Origin: an uncultured Flavobacteriales bacterium
Lineage (GTDB): Bacteria; Bacteroidota; Bacteroidia; Flavobacteriales_D; Crocinitomicaceae
Direction: 5' to 3'
NCBI GenBank assembly: GCA_903935095.1
Contig: CAIZQH010000025.1
Location: 1-64,000 of the forward strand
DNA: 64,000 nt
Shown: positions 9,030 through 18,002 of the stretch, in pieces
Numbering within the stretch: position 1 is the stretch's first letter
Layout: each line of letters starts with the position of its first letter
The notes under the pieces: model-generated
What the model was told of the DNA's origin: nothing
Databases searched by the model: none
What the model saw: only the letters and a program-made list of their open reading frames with translations
Made by a program: the position numbers and the translations under genes

Positions 9030-9776
9030 ATGTTAAACGGAAAGAAAATCTGTATCGTTCTGCCAGCATATAATGCGGCTGAAACATTGGAAATGACGTA
9101 TGCTGAAATCCCTTTTGATATTGTGGACGAAGTCGTTTTAGTTGATGACGCGAGCAAGGATAATACCAGCGATGTTGGACGTAAACTTGGCATTCAACAC
9201 ATTGTTCGTCACGAGCAGAATCGCGGTTACGGTGGGAACCAAAAGTCCTGTTACGAAAAAGCTTTAAGTTTAGATGCAGACATCATCATCATGTTGCACC
9301 CAGATTATCAATACACACCAAAACTGATTCATGCGATTTCTGGTATCATCGCATTCGATGTGTATCCGGTTGTGCTGGGATCGCGCATCCTTGGTAAAGG
9401 TGCTTTGAAAGGTGGAATGCCGATGTACAAATACATTGCCAATCGCTTTTTAACCTTGTTTCAAAACATTTTGATGTCACAGAAGCTATCAGAATACCAC
9501 TCTGGTTACCGTGCATTTTCTAAAGAGATATTCGAAAAAATCAATATTGAAGCAAACTCAGATGATTTCATTTTTGACAATCAAATGTTGGCGCAAATCT
9601 TTTATGCAGGATTCGAAATAGGGGAAGTGACTTGTCCGACGAAATATTTTGAAGAAGCTTCGTCTATTAATTTTGCGCGTTCAACGACCTACGGACTAGG
9701 GGTACTTTGGACATCTGTCAAATACCGTTTGGCGAAATGGAAAATCTATACAGCAATCGAATTCAAACAGAAGTAG
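9030..9776 (+). CDS. Family 2 glycosyltransferase (dolichyl/polyprenyl-phosphate mannosyltransferase-like)
   Basis: 248 residues. A GT-A fold is shown by CIVLPAYNAAETLEMTY, the nucleotide-sugar/metal motif VLVDDASKDNT (37-47) and the acceptor-side HPDYQYTP; RAFSKEIFE is typical of the DPM1-like subgroup. There is no transmembrane extension, so it probably acts at the cytoplasmic face. It most likely transfers a sugar to a polyprenyl phosphate; donor and acceptor are not readable. Single-gene unit between rarA and fabG. Confidence 0.82.
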   Translation: MLNGKKICIVLPAYNAAETLEMTYAEIPFDIVDEVVLVDDASKDNTSDVGRKLGIQHIVRHEQNRGYGGNQKSCYEKALSLDADIIIMLHPDYQYTPKLIHAISGIIAFDVYPVVLGSRILGKGALKGGMPMYKYIANRFLTLFQNILMSQKLSEYHSGYRAFSKEIFEKINIEANSDDFIFDNQMLAQIFYAGFEIGEVTCPTKYFEEASSINFARSTTYGLGVLWTSVKYRLAKWKIYTAIEFKQK

Positions 9777-9801
9777 TCGAATTCAGTTTGTGAGGAATTT
9801 A

Positions 9802-9809
9802 TATCTTTG
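9802..9809 (+). promoter_or_regulatory. -7 box TATCTTTG for fabG-hemB-hutH
   Basis: TATCTTTG lies 15 nt upstream of the fabG ATG at 9825. Its last bases create a TTG that could be misread as an upstream start (9807); the box makes ATG 9825 the better choice. Confidence 0.6.
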
Positions 9810-9824
9810 ATTAAAATAAAAAAT

Positions 9825-10571
9825 ATGGGATTACTAGCTAATAAAATTGTGTTAATTACAGGAGCTTCTCGTGGAATCGGGAAAGCAATTGCAGAAGAAT
9901 GTGTTCGTCAAGGTGCAACAGTTGCCTTTACGTACTTGTCGTCAGAGGAAAAAGCGCGCGCTTTGGAAGCTGAATTGACAGCAAACGGAGGGAAAGCAAA
10001 AGGATTCCGTTCGGATGCTTCTAATTTTGATCAAGCACAACAATTAGTAGATGACGTCGTGGGTGAATTCGGAACAGTTGACGTGCTGGTAAACAACGCA
10101 GGAATCACACGTGATACCTTGTTGATGCGTATGACCGAAGAACAATGGGACGAAGTCATCAATACCAACTTGAAATCAGCATTCAATTTAACGAAAGCGG
10201 TTCAAAAACCGATGTTGAAAGCACGAAGCGGATCCATTATCAATATGTCATCAGTTGTCGGTGTGAAAGGTAACGCAGGACAATCGAACTACGCAGCTTC
10301 GAAAGCGGGATTGATTGGCTTCACTAAATCCATTGCTGCGGAACTTGGTTCGCGTAACATCCGTTGCAACGCCATTGCTCCAGGATTCATCGAAACAGAA
10401 ATGACGGATGCATTGAATCCAGAAGTGGTTCAAGGCTGGAGAAATAGTATCCCATTGAAACGCGGTGGACAGCCAATCGACGTAGCAAATGCGACTGTTT
10501 TCCTTGCTTCTGATATGTCCGCGTACATCACAGGTCAAACACTACACGTTTGTGGTGGAATGTTAATGTAA
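9825..10571 (+). CDS. fabG: 3-oxoacyl-[acyl-carrier-protein] reductase FabG
   Basis: 248 residues, standard for FabG. Short-chain dehydrogenase with cofactor motif GASRGIGKAIA, NNAG (in VDVLVNNAGITRD), and the catalytic Ser/Tyr/Lys in INMSSVVGVKG and QSNYAASKAG. It reduces 3-oxoacyl-ACP with NADPH in fatty-acid elongation. ATG 9825 is chosen because it gives the family N-terminus and sits just after a -7 box. First gene of a four-gene run; hemB begins 4 nt after its stop. Confidence 0.9.
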   Translation: MGLLANKIVLITGASRGIGKAIAEECVRQGATVAFTYLSSEEKARALEAELTANGGKAKGFRSDASNFDQAQQLVDDVVGEFGTVDVLVNNAGITRDTLLMRMTEEQWDEVINTNLKSAFNLTKAVQKPMLKARSGSIINMSSVVGVKGNAGQSNYAASKAGLIGFTKSIAAELGSRNIRCNAIAPGFIETEMTDALNPEVVQGWRNSIPLKRGGQPIDVANATVFLASDMSAYITGQTLHVCGGMLM

Positions 10572-10575
10572 TCTT

Positions 10576-11547
10576 ATGAATATTCGTCCAAGACGCAACC
10601 GAAAAAGTAGTGCAATCCGCCATATGGTGGAAGAAACGAAATTAGGAGTCGAAAACTTGATTTATCCCATCTTTTTGAAGGATGGAAAAAATATCAAAGA
10701 AGAAGTTTCTTCCTTGCCTAATAACTTTCGTTGGTCCATCGATAAACTATTGCCGGAAATCGAAGAATGCATGAATCTTGGGATTCACACCTTTGATATC
10801 TTTCCAGCTGTCGATGAATCCCTGAAGGATCAAGTAGCCAGTTACAGTTACGCAAGCGATAATTTCTACCTGGAAGCCATTCGTCAAATCAAAGCACGTT
10901 TCCCAGAGTCTGTGGTGATGAGCGATGTCGCGATGGATCCATATTCTTCTGATGGACACGATGGACTTGTGATCGATGGAAAAATCGTGAACGACGAAAC
11001 TTTACCGATTTTAGCTAAAATGTCCATTGCTCAAGCGCAAGCTGGCGTGGATATCATTGGTCCCTCGGATATGATGGATGGACGCATTGGTGTCATACGT
11101 GAAGCGCTTGATGGCGCAGGATTTACGGATGTGAGCATCATGTCTTACACCGCGAAGTACGCAAGTGCGTTCTATGGTCCTTTCCGCGATGCTTTGAACT
11201 CCGCTCCGAAATCTGGGGATAAAAAGACGTATCAAATGAATCCGGCGAATCGTCGCGAAGCACTTTTGGAAGCGCAATTGGACTTCGAAGAAGGTGCGGA
11301 CATGTTGATGGTGAAACCGGCTTTGTGTTACTTGGATATCATTCACGTACTAAAAGAACAATTTCCGATTCCGATTACGGCATACAATGTCAGTGGTGAA
11401 TGTGCGATGGTTCACGCCGCAGCACAGAATGGCTGGTTGAATTATGACCTTGCTGTATATGAAATGCTTTTGAGTATTCGTCGAGCAGGAGCGGATGGAA
11501 TCCTAACGTATTTCGCGAAGGACTTTGCGCAAATGCTACGAAAATAA
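10576..11547 (+). CDS. hemB: Porphobilinogen synthase (delta-aminolevulinic acid dehydratase)
   Basis: 323 residues, full length. Catalytic lysines lie in SYTAKYASAFYGPFR and MLMVKPALCYLD; the allosteric region GPSDMMDGRIG and N-terminal RPRRNRKS are conserved. It condenses two 5-aminolevulinates to porphobilinogen for haem synthesis in the cytoplasm. The Asp/Ser-rich segment SDVAMDPYSSDGHDG replaces the Cys-rich zinc site, so a Mg-type or metal-free enzyme is likely (inference). Cotranscription with fabG and hutH is suggested by 4- and 7-nt gaps. Confidence 0.93.
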   Translation: MNIRPRRNRKSSAIRHMVEETKLGVENLIYPIFLKDGKNIKEEVSSLPNNFRWSIDKLLPEIEECMNLGIHTFDIFPAVDESLKDQVASYSYASDNFYLEAIRQIKARFPESVVMSDVAMDPYSSDGHDGLVIDGKIVNDETLPILAKMSIAQAQAGVDIIGPSDMMDGRIGVIREALDGAGFTDVSIMSYTAKYASAFYGPFRDALNSAPKSGDKKTYQMNPANRREALLEAQLDFEEGADMLMVKPALCYLDIIHVLKEQFPIPITAYNVSGECAMVHAAAQNGWLNYDLAVYEMLLSIRRAGADGILTYFAKDFAQMLRK

Positions 11548-11554
11548 CAAGTTT

Positions 11555-13054
11555 ATGTCAGAATATACAATTCATTTAAATTACATCGAATTAGCTGAAT
11601 TCGAGCAAATTATAAATGATAACTTAAAGTTAAGCTTATCCAAGGAAGCGACGGATGCAGTTCTTGCTTGTCGTGCGTATTTGGATCAAAAAATGCAGGA
11701 CTCCGACAAGTTGATTTATGGAATCAACACGGGATTTGGTTCCTTGTGTGATACCGCCATTTCTTCGAATGACTTGGAAGCGTTGCAACGAAACTTGGTA
11801 CTTTCTCATGCCTGTGGAGCAGGGGAGGAGGTGCCTTCGGAAATCGTGAAGCGCATGTTGTTCTTGAAAGTCCTTGGATTATCGAAAGGAAATTCGGGAG
11901 TTCAATTGGAAACAATCGAGCGTTTGTTGTTTTTCTATAACGAAGGAATTTATCCAGTGGTCTATCAACAAGGAAGTTTAGGAGCTTCAGGTGATTTGGC
12001 GCCGTTGGCTCATTTGTGCTTGCCTTTACTGGGTGAGGGGGAAGTCGATTACCAAGGAAAACGCTATTCTGGTGCGGAGATCAATGCGAAATTTGGCTTG
12101 AATCCGATTGTTTTGCAATCCAAAGAAGGATTAGCGCTCTTGAACGGAACACAGTTCATGTCCGCATATGCAAGTTACGCAGTAAAGGAATCTCAAGAAC
12201 TATGGAACAAATGGATTCTTGTGGCTGGAATGTCCTTGGATGCATACGATGGACGTTTGAATCCTTTTCAAGCGAATGTGAATGTGATTCGCAACCAACA
12301 CGGACAAATTCAACTGGCGGAAGCCATGTGCGAGCTGATGTCCACCAGTGAAATCATTACCCAAGAAAAGAAACATGTACAAGATCCATATTCATTCCGT
12401 TGCATGCCGCAAGTTCATGGTGCGACGAAGGACACGATTGACCATTGTGCAAACATCGTTGAACGGGAAATGAATGCCGTAACGGATAATCCAACGGTTT
12501 TCCCAGAAACGGATGAAGTGGTTTCTGCCGGGAATTTTCATGGACAACCTTTGGCCTTAATCATGGACTTTCTAGCGATTGCCATGGCAGAGATGGGTAG
12601 TATTTCCGAAAGACGAGTTTACAAACTGATTTCCGGAACACGTGGATTACCCGCGTTTTTAGTCGCGAATCCAGGATTGAATTCAGGAATGATGATTTCG
12701 CAGTATACCTGTGCATCCATTGTGAGTCAGAACAAGCAATTGTGTACACCAGCATCCGTTGACACCATCGATTCCAGTAATGGACAAGAAGACCATGTGA
12801 GTATGGGCGCAAACGCAGCAACTAAATTGTACCGTGTGATTCAAAATTGCCAGACAATTTTAGGAATTGAATTAATGCATGCCGCACAAGGACTCGAATT
12901 TCGTCGTCCATTAAAAAGTGCAGATCAAATTGAAAAAATACACAGTGAATTTCGTGCGGAGGTTCCTTTCTTATCAGAAGATCGTTACTTATCGATAGAC
13001 ATGAAAGCAGCACGAAATTTTGTGACTAAAAACTGGAATGAATGGAAGAGTTAA
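11555..13054 (+). CDS. hutH: Histidine ammonia-lyase (HAL/PAL family)
   Basis: 499 residues from ATG 11555, the normal length. The self-cyclising Ala-Ser-Gly that forms the MIO cofactor is in GASGDLAPL (144-146); Tyr55 is in YGINTGFG, and QDPYSFRCMPQ, SERR and NQEDHVSMG-like segments (NGQEDHVSMG) are present. It deaminates L-histidine to urocanate. No hutU, hutI or hutG is nearby; instead it follows fabG and hemB. A related aromatic ammonia-lyase specificity cannot be excluded. The longer ORF start inside hemB adds ten unconserved residues. Confidence 0.87.
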   Translation: MSEYTIHLNYIELAEFEQIINDNLKLSLSKEATDAVLACRAYLDQKMQDSDKLIYGINTGFGSLCDTAISSNDLEALQRNLVLSHACGAGEEVPSEIVKRMLFLKVLGLSKGNSGVQLETIERLLFFYNEGIYPVVYQQGSLGASGDLAPLAHLCLPLLGEGEVDYQGKRYSGAEINAKFGLNPIVLQSKEGLALLNGTQFMSAYASYAVKESQELWNKWILVAGMSLDAYDGRLNPFQANVNVIRNQHGQIQLAEAMCELMSTSEIITQEKKHVQDPYSFRCMPQVHGATKDTIDHCANIVEREMNAVTDNPTVFPETDEVVSAGNFHGQPLALIMDFLAIAMAEMGSISERRVYKLISGTRGLPAFLVANPGLNSGMMISQYTCASIVSQNKQLCTPASVDTIDSSNGQEDHVSMGANAATKLYRVIQNCQTILGIELMHAAQGLEFRRPLKSADQIEKIHSEFRAEVPFLSEDRYLSIDMKAARNFVTKNWNEWKS

Positions 13055-13617
13055 ATGAAGTGAATGAAGGACAAGTGATCGAAAAACGTCCAAAATTCTT
13101 GTTAGTGATTTCGATTCTTTCCTTTGTGAACATTGGAATAACAATATTGACATCCCTTTTTGGAGCTCTTGGTGGAAAACCAAGTGCAGACGAATTAGAA
13201 GCTGCGAAACTACAGTTTGCCGATTCTCAAGAAAAATTAGAGGCTTTAGCACAAAGTGAAAAAGTAGATATGTCCTATTGGTCAGAAATCTTGACAAAAA
13301 TGGAAATCATGTCCGATAATATGTATGCGAATTTTTCCATGTACAATTCCTTGATCCTACTTGTGGCTATCTTCGCCTTGGTTGCCGTTTACCTCATGTT
13401 CACCGGTAAAAAACTTGGCTTCCATTTCTACATCGGCTACTGCTTTTTGTACGTCATTCAAAGTTATTTCTTTACGGCACCAAGCGATGTACCAACCTTT
13501 GTCATCGTCTTAAATATCCTCTACGGTGGAATCTGGGTGTATCTTTATTCGAGAAATTTAAAGTGGATGAAGGTAATTAGCTCATTCGTTTGTCACAAAA
13601 ATGATCAACATAATTAG
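13042..13617 (+). CDS. Four-helix membrane protein of unknown function
   Basis: 191 residues, not recognised. An acidic N-terminus precedes four predicted transmembrane helices (about 24-46, 98-120, 123-142, 148-171) with a polar, Glu/Lys/Ala-rich loop (50-90). It overlaps hutH by 13 nt, so translation is probably coupled. The last residues after KWMK (VISSFVCHKNDQHN) are encoded by sequence merging into an ATTAGCAC tandem repeat, suggesting the original C-terminus was replaced or extended. Confidence 0.7.
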   Translation: MEELNEVNEGQVIEKRPKFLLVISILSFVNIGITILTSLFGALGGKPSADELEAAKLQFADSQEKLEALAQSEKVDMSYWSEILTKMEIMSDNMYANFSMYNSLILLVAIFALVAVYLMFTGKKLGFHFYIGYCFLYVIQSYFFTAPSDVPTFVIVLNILYGGIWVYLYSRNLKWMKVISSFVCHKNDQHN

Positions 13618-13640
13618 CAAATTAGCACATTAGCACATTA
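13613..13640. repeat. Short tandem repeat, unit ATTAGCAM, 3.5 copies
   Basis: ATTAGCAA (13613-13620), ATTAGCAC (13621-13628), ATTAGCAC (13629-13636) and ATTA. The repeat fills the space between two convergent genes and supplies both stop codons (TAG at 13615-13617 and, on the minus strand, TAA at 13638-13640). A degenerate copy (ATTAGCTCATT) starts near 13576. Confidence 0.85.
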
Positions 13641-15044
13641 AAAAACCTTCCCAGGATTCAAAATCCCTTTCGGGTCAAAGACTTTTTTGATGTTTCTCAT
13701 CAGTTCCAATGCCACCTCTGGAAAGGCAAGGTCCATGTAGGACTTCTGTACGAGTCCGATGCCGTGTTCGCCTGAAATCGTTCCGCCAAGTTTAATGACT
13801 TCGGTGAATAATTCGCGAATGGCGATCGGTAGTTCGTTGTTCCATTGTTCATCGCTCAAGTCTCCTTTGATGATGTTTACGTGTAAATTTCCGTCTCCTG
13901 CATGACCGTAGCAAACGGAATGAAACCCGTATTTCTTACCGATTTCTTTTACGTGGAAAAGTAGTTGAGGCAAGGCGTAACGTGGAACAACCGTGTCTTC
14001 TTCCTTGTAAATGGACTGCGCTTTCACGGCTTCTCCAGCTTTTCGGCGCAAACTCCATAACGTATTTTTCTGTGCGTCCGAATCCGCAAAGAGAATTTCA
14101 TCGGTTTCGAATCCTTCAAGTACGCCTAAAATCTTTTCACATTCCTGCATCAATTGATCTGGATCAAATCCATCCACTTCGATGATTAAATGCGCTTGGT
14201 GATTATCGGCAACTGGAATCGATGTTTCTCCCGTAAAGGCTTGCGTCCAAGTCAATGCATCTCGTTCCATGAACTCTAATCCACTTGGGGTGATTCCTGC
14301 TTGGAAAATCGCCGCGACCGCTTCACAGGCTTTCTGCGCATCGAAAAATGGAACCAACATTAATAAGTCGTGCGTGGGATGTGGAATCAACTTTAAGACA
14401 ATTTTGGTGATGATGCTTAAGGTTCCTTCTGATCCGACGATGAGTTGCGTTAAATTATATCCAGTCGCGTTTTTCAATACATTGGCGCCTGTCCAGATGA
14501 TTTCTCCGGTTGGAAGAACAATTTCTAAATTCAATACGTAATCCTTCGTCACGCCATACTTCACCGCTTTAGGTCCACCGGAATTTTCTGATACGTTTCC
14601 ACCAATAAAACAAGATCCTTTACTCGCTGGATCAGGTGGATAAAACAATCCTTTTTCCTTTACGGCATTTTGCAATACTTGTGTGATGACTCCGGGTTCC
14701 GTCGTGACTTGATGATTTTTCTCATCAATGTGTAAAATGCGATTGAATTTCTCCATGGAAAGCAAAATCCCTCCATGTATCGGAAGTGCGCCGCCACTCA
14801 ATCCGGTGCGCGCCCCTGCGGGTGTCACTGGAATTCCATGTTCGTGGCAATACGACATGATTTTGGAGATTTCCTCAGTGTTTTCGGGACGTAAAACTGC
14901 GCTAGGTGGAAAGGATAAATCTTCCGTTTCATCGTGTCCGTAATTCACGCGTTGTTCTTCACTGAATAAGGCATTGGAGCCCAGTAATTCCGAGAAAAAT
15001 TGAATGTCCGTGTTGGAAATAGCATGAAAAGGATAAGCGCTCAT
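13638..15044 (-). CDS. FAD-linked oxidase, GlcD/lactate dehydrogenase type
   Basis: 468 residues. The N-terminal FAD-binding type 4 (PCMH) domain includes VTPAGARTGLSGGALP and DPASKGSCFIGGNVSENSGG; the C-terminal FAD-oxidase domain includes CYGHAGDGNLHVNI and GTISGEHGIGLVQK. Such enzymes oxidise D-2-hydroxy acids such as glycolate or D-lactate; the substrate here is unassigned. No glcE/glcF is adjacent. ATG 15044 starts the conserved part; the longer ORF adds 30 residues that look like untranslated leader. A TAnnTTCG box (15065-15072) is 20 nt upstream. Confidence 0.85.
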   Translation of the reverse strand: MSAYPFHAISNTDIQFFSELLGSNALFSEEQRVNYGHDETEDLSFPPSAVLRPENTEEISKIMSYCHEHGIPVTPAGARTGLSGGALPIHGGILLSMEKFNRILHIDEKNHQVTTEPGVITQVLQNAVKEKGLFYPPDPASKGSCFIGGNVSENSGGPKAVKYGVTKDYVLNLEIVLPTGEIIWTGANVLKNATGYNLTQLIVGSEGTLSIITKIVLKLIPHPTHDLLMLVPFFDAQKACEAVAAIFQAGITPSGLEFMERDALTWTQAFTGETSIPVADNHQAHLIIEVDGFDPDQLMQECEKILGVLEGFETDEILFADSDAQKNTLWSLRRKAGEAVKAQSIYKEEDTVVPRYALPQLLFHVKEIGKKYGFHSVCYGHAGDGNLHVNIIKGDLSDEQWNNELPIAIRELFTEVIKLGGTISGEHGIGLVQKSYMDLAFPEVALELMRNIKKVFDPKGILNPGKVF

Positions 15045-15185
15045 TGTTGTTTGTATTGGTCTTACGAACTTAGGAATAATTCGCTTTTCCGTGACTGAAT
15101 ACATGGATTTTTTCCGCTTTAAAACGCAATGCAAGGGTCATTGAAACAATTCCTTTTCACTTGTTCAACTTTCTGCTTTTTCAAT

Positions 15186-15193
15186 TACCTTTG
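15186..15193 (+). promoter_or_regulatory. -7 box TACCTTTG with -33 TTG for the thiolase-envelope operon
   Basis: TACCTTTG lies 17 nt before ATG 15211. A TTG at 15161-15163, 22 nt upstream, fits the Bacteroidota -33 element. Confidence 0.6.
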
Positions 15194-15210
15194 GTAAAAG
15201 ATTAACATTT

Positions 15211-16419
15211 ATGTCAAAAGAAGTGTATTTGGTGGATGGTGTCCGCACCCCAATTGGAAGTTTTGGAGGAAGTTTGTCCTCCGTGCGTGCAGACGATTTA
15301 GCCGCACATGCCTTAAAAGCATTGGTGGACCGTCATCCTAACTTGGATTTAACGAAAATTGAAGATGTCATCCTTGGTTGTGCAAATCAAGCTGGTGAGG
15401 ATAACAGAAATGTTGCGCGCATGGCTTCGTTGTTGGCTGGACTCCCGCAAGATGTCGCTGGTGAAACAGTGAACCGACTTTGTGCATCTGGACTAGCGGC
15501 GGCGGTAAACGCTGGACGCGCGATGAAAGATGGATCAGGAGACTTGTACATTGCCGGTGGAGTGGAGCACATGACGCGTGGACCTTGGGTGATTTCAAAA
15601 ACGAGCAGCGCCTTTGGTAGAGATGCACAAATGTTCGATTCTTCTTTTGGATGGCGTTTTATCAATCCGAAAATGGAAGCGATTTACGGCGTGGATTCCA
15701 TGGGTATGACCGCTGAAAACTTAGCAGAGAAATTTCAAATAAGCCGTGTGGATCAAGATGCATTCGCGTGTTGGTCTCAAGAAAAAACGGCAAAAGCAAC
15801 AGCGCAGGGATATTTTGAGGGAGAAACCGTTCCGGTTTCGATCCCACAACGTAAAGGAGATCCAATTATTGTGTCGAAAGATGAGTTTTCTCGTCCTACG
15901 ACAAGCATGGAAAGTTTAGCTGGATTGCGTCCTGCGTTTAAAAAAGACGGAACAGTGACTGCTGGAAATGCTTCTGGACTAAACGATGGAGCAGCAGCCT
16001 TATTGATGGCGAGTGAAGATGGCTTGAACCTTCATGGTTTAACACCAATGGTTCGCATGGTTTCCGCAGCGGTTGCTGGCGTAGAACCGAGAATCATGGG
16101 CATTGGTCCTGTGCTAGCTTCGCAAAAAGCCTTAAGTCGCGCCGGATTAACACTCGATCAAATGGATTTGATTGAAATCAACGAAGCTTTCGCTGCACAA
16201 GTATTAGCGTGTACACGAAATTTAGGATTAGCAGATAATGACCCGCGCATCAATCCAATGGGAGGTGCGATTTCTTTGGGACATCCACTTGGAATGTCAG
16301 GAGCGCGTTTGCTTTTAACAGCAGCAAGACAATTAAATACCACAAACAAACGTTATGCGTTGGTGACCATGTGTATAGGAGTTGGTCAAGGATATGCAGC
16401 GGTAATTGAACGAATGTAA
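15211..16419 (+). CDS. Thiolase, PcaF/PaaJ-like (3-oxoadipyl-CoA or acetyl-CoA acyltransferase)
   Basis: 402 residues with the complete thiolase triad: Cys91 in [11 protein letters not shown], His358 in [11 protein letters not shown] and Cys388 in [15 protein letters not shown] is at 324-330. The length and NRLCASGL / CIGVGQG variants resemble the 3-oxoadipyl-CoA thiolase (PcaF/PaaJ) branch, but specificity is an inference. Thiolases cleave 3-oxoacyl-CoA with CoA, or run in reverse. It leads an operon whose other three genes are envelope proteins, with only 2 nt to the next gene. Confidence 0.85.
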   Translation: MSKEVYLVDGVRTPIGSFGGSLSSVRADDLAAHALKALVDRHPNLDLTKIEDVILGCANQAGEDNRNVARMASLLAGLPQDVAGETVNRLCASGLAAAVNAGRAMKDGSGDLYIAGGVEHMTRGPWVISKTSSAFGRDAQMFDSSFGWRFINPKMEAIYGVDSMGMTAENLAEKFQISRVDQDAFACWSQEKTAKATAQGYFEGETVPVSIPQRKGDPIIVSKDEFSRPTTSMESLAGLRPAFKKDGTVTAGNASGLNDGAAALLMASEDGLNLHGLTPMVRMVSAAVAGVEPRIMGIGPVLASQKALSRAGLTLDQMDLIEINEAFAAQVLACTRNLGLADNDPRINPMGGAISLGHPLGMSGARLLLTAARQLNTTNKRYALVTMCIGVGQGYAAVIERM

Positions 16420-16421
16420 CG

Positions 16422-18002
16422 ATGAAAAAAATACTTTTCCTTTGTTTCCTAATTGGACTCGTTTCTTGTAAAAAAGAAGAAACATCTTGGAATCTCGATT
16501 TGGAGGCACCTTTGCTACACGACACCTTATCCTTGAAAAATTGGGTGAATGATTCCACTTTGACGGAAACGAATGGAGAAATCGAAGTAGATTTAACACG
16601 TACCTTGTTGGATATCGGTCTTTCAGAACTGATAAAAATTCCAGACACCTCTGTTACACAGTTGTTTTCACCAATTATTACCTTGAGCAATATTCCCCCG
16701 GGAACGACATTCGTAAATGCCATCGAAGAGCATACTGTCGACCTAGACGATGTGCAATTAAAGTCCATTCGTATATTTGATGGAAGAGTTAAAGTAAAAG
16801 TGTTCAATCCACTTGGAACCAAAGTCTTATTTAAAGTTCAAATGCCCGGAGTGACGCAAAACGGTGTGATGTTCGAACAAAACTATAGCGTGGATGCTGG
16901 TTCTGTAGCGAACCCAACCGTAAAAGAAGAATGGTTGGAATTGAATAACTATCAAATCGACTTGCGTGGAGTTAGCGGATTAGAATACAACATTCTGCAA
17001 ACAAAATTGACGTTAACAACCGATCCAAATGGTGATCCAGTTTCCATCAGTTCTGCTTACGATTTTAAATTTCAAGCGAGTTTATCAGACATCAAAGTAG
17101 ATTATGCTAAAGGTTATTTTGGGTCGAAGGTGTTTTCAGATACCGCAGACTTTAACATTGATTTCTTGAGTAAAATTACAGAAGGTTCCTTGGATGTACC
17201 GGGGACTTCTCTTCAAATCACTGTCGAAAATGGTATCAAAGTTCCAGTACGCGGACAATTGCATTATTTGAAAAACACCAATCAACAAGGGAATACGGTA
17301 TCCTTGACTTCACCGGAAATCGGTCCAAGTTTTTACATTTCACCTGCTGTCGGAGCATGGAACACACTTCAATCCAATTCACAGGAACTTTCCTTTAATC
17401 CAACGAATTCTAATTTAGAATCCTTTCTAGAAAATCTTGGTGCGACGAATGAAGCGTCCTATGAAGTGCAACTGAATCCTTGGGGAAATACTTCCGCAGG
17501 AAACGATGAAGCTTTTCCAAACAGTCGAATTAAGGTAAAAGCAAGTGCGCAACTCCCTTTGAAACTTGGTTTAGACGGACTGACCTTGCGCGATACCTTT
17601 GATATCAACTTGAAACAAAATGACGCTAAAACTCATATTGAATCAGGATTGATCTTAATCGATGTCACGAATGCTTTTCCGTTTAGCTGTGATCCGGTCT
17701 TGTATTTAATGACGGAGGATGGTCAAATTTTACATACATTGATTGGAAGTAGTCAGATTTCTTCTTGCGAAATGGCGGCGATTGATCCAATCGATGGATT
17801 AAAAAAACAACCTTCGCACATCGAGTTTTTACTCGGGAAAGAGCAGCTTGCGGATTTATCAATCTTAAAGAAAATAATTGTAGAGGCTCGATTTGATTCA
17901 CCGAATGCGTCTACAGGACTCAGTGAGCCAAAGCAAGTGCAAGCGAAAGCTTTCTTGTCCTTCAAACTTCGAATGAAATTGAACACCAAAGTAATTCTAT
18001 GA
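16422..18002 (+). CDS. Large lipoprotein of unknown function
   Basis: 526 residues, not recognised. It begins MKKILFLCFLIGLVSCKKEE: hydrophobic signal, lipobox ending in Cys and a Lys/Glu tail, so a lipoprotein. The rest is beta-rich with repeated polar/hydrophobic alternation, lacks further transmembrane segments and looks like stacked beta-sandwich domains. It overlaps the following DUF5723 gene by 4 nt, suggesting that the two products work together at the outer membrane. Confidence 0.72.
   Translation: MKKILFLCFLIGLVSCKKEETSWNLDLEAPLLHDTLSLKNWVNDSTLTETNGEIEVDLTRTLLDIGLSELIKIPDTSVTQLFSPIITLSNIPPGTTFVNAIEEHTVDLDDVQLKSIRIFDGRVKVKVFNPLGTKVLFKVQMPGVTQNGVMFEQNYSVDAGSVANPTVKEEWLELNNYQIDLRGVSGLEYNILQTKLTLTTDPNGDPVSISSAYDFKFQASLSDIKVDYAKGYFGSKVFSDTADFNIDFLSKITEGSLDVPGTSLQITVENGIKVPVRGQLHYLKNTNQQGNTVSLTSPEIGPSFYISPAVGAWNTLQSNSQELSFNPTNSNLESFLENLGATNEASYEVQLNPWGNTSAGNDEAFPNSRIKVKASAQLPLKLGLDGLTLRDTFDINLKQNDAKTHIESGLILIDVTNAFPFSCDPVLYLMTEDGQILHTLIGSSQISSCEMAAIDPIDGLKKQPSHIEFLLGKEQLADLSILKKIIVEARFDSPNASTGLSEPKQVQAKAFLSFKLRMKLNTKVIL

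Noticed and set aside
16250-16822. 190-codon minus-strand ORF across the thiolase end and lipoprotein start
   Set aside because: It runs antisense to two well-supported genes, has no recognisable domain and ignores the operon boundary; it is a frame shadow.
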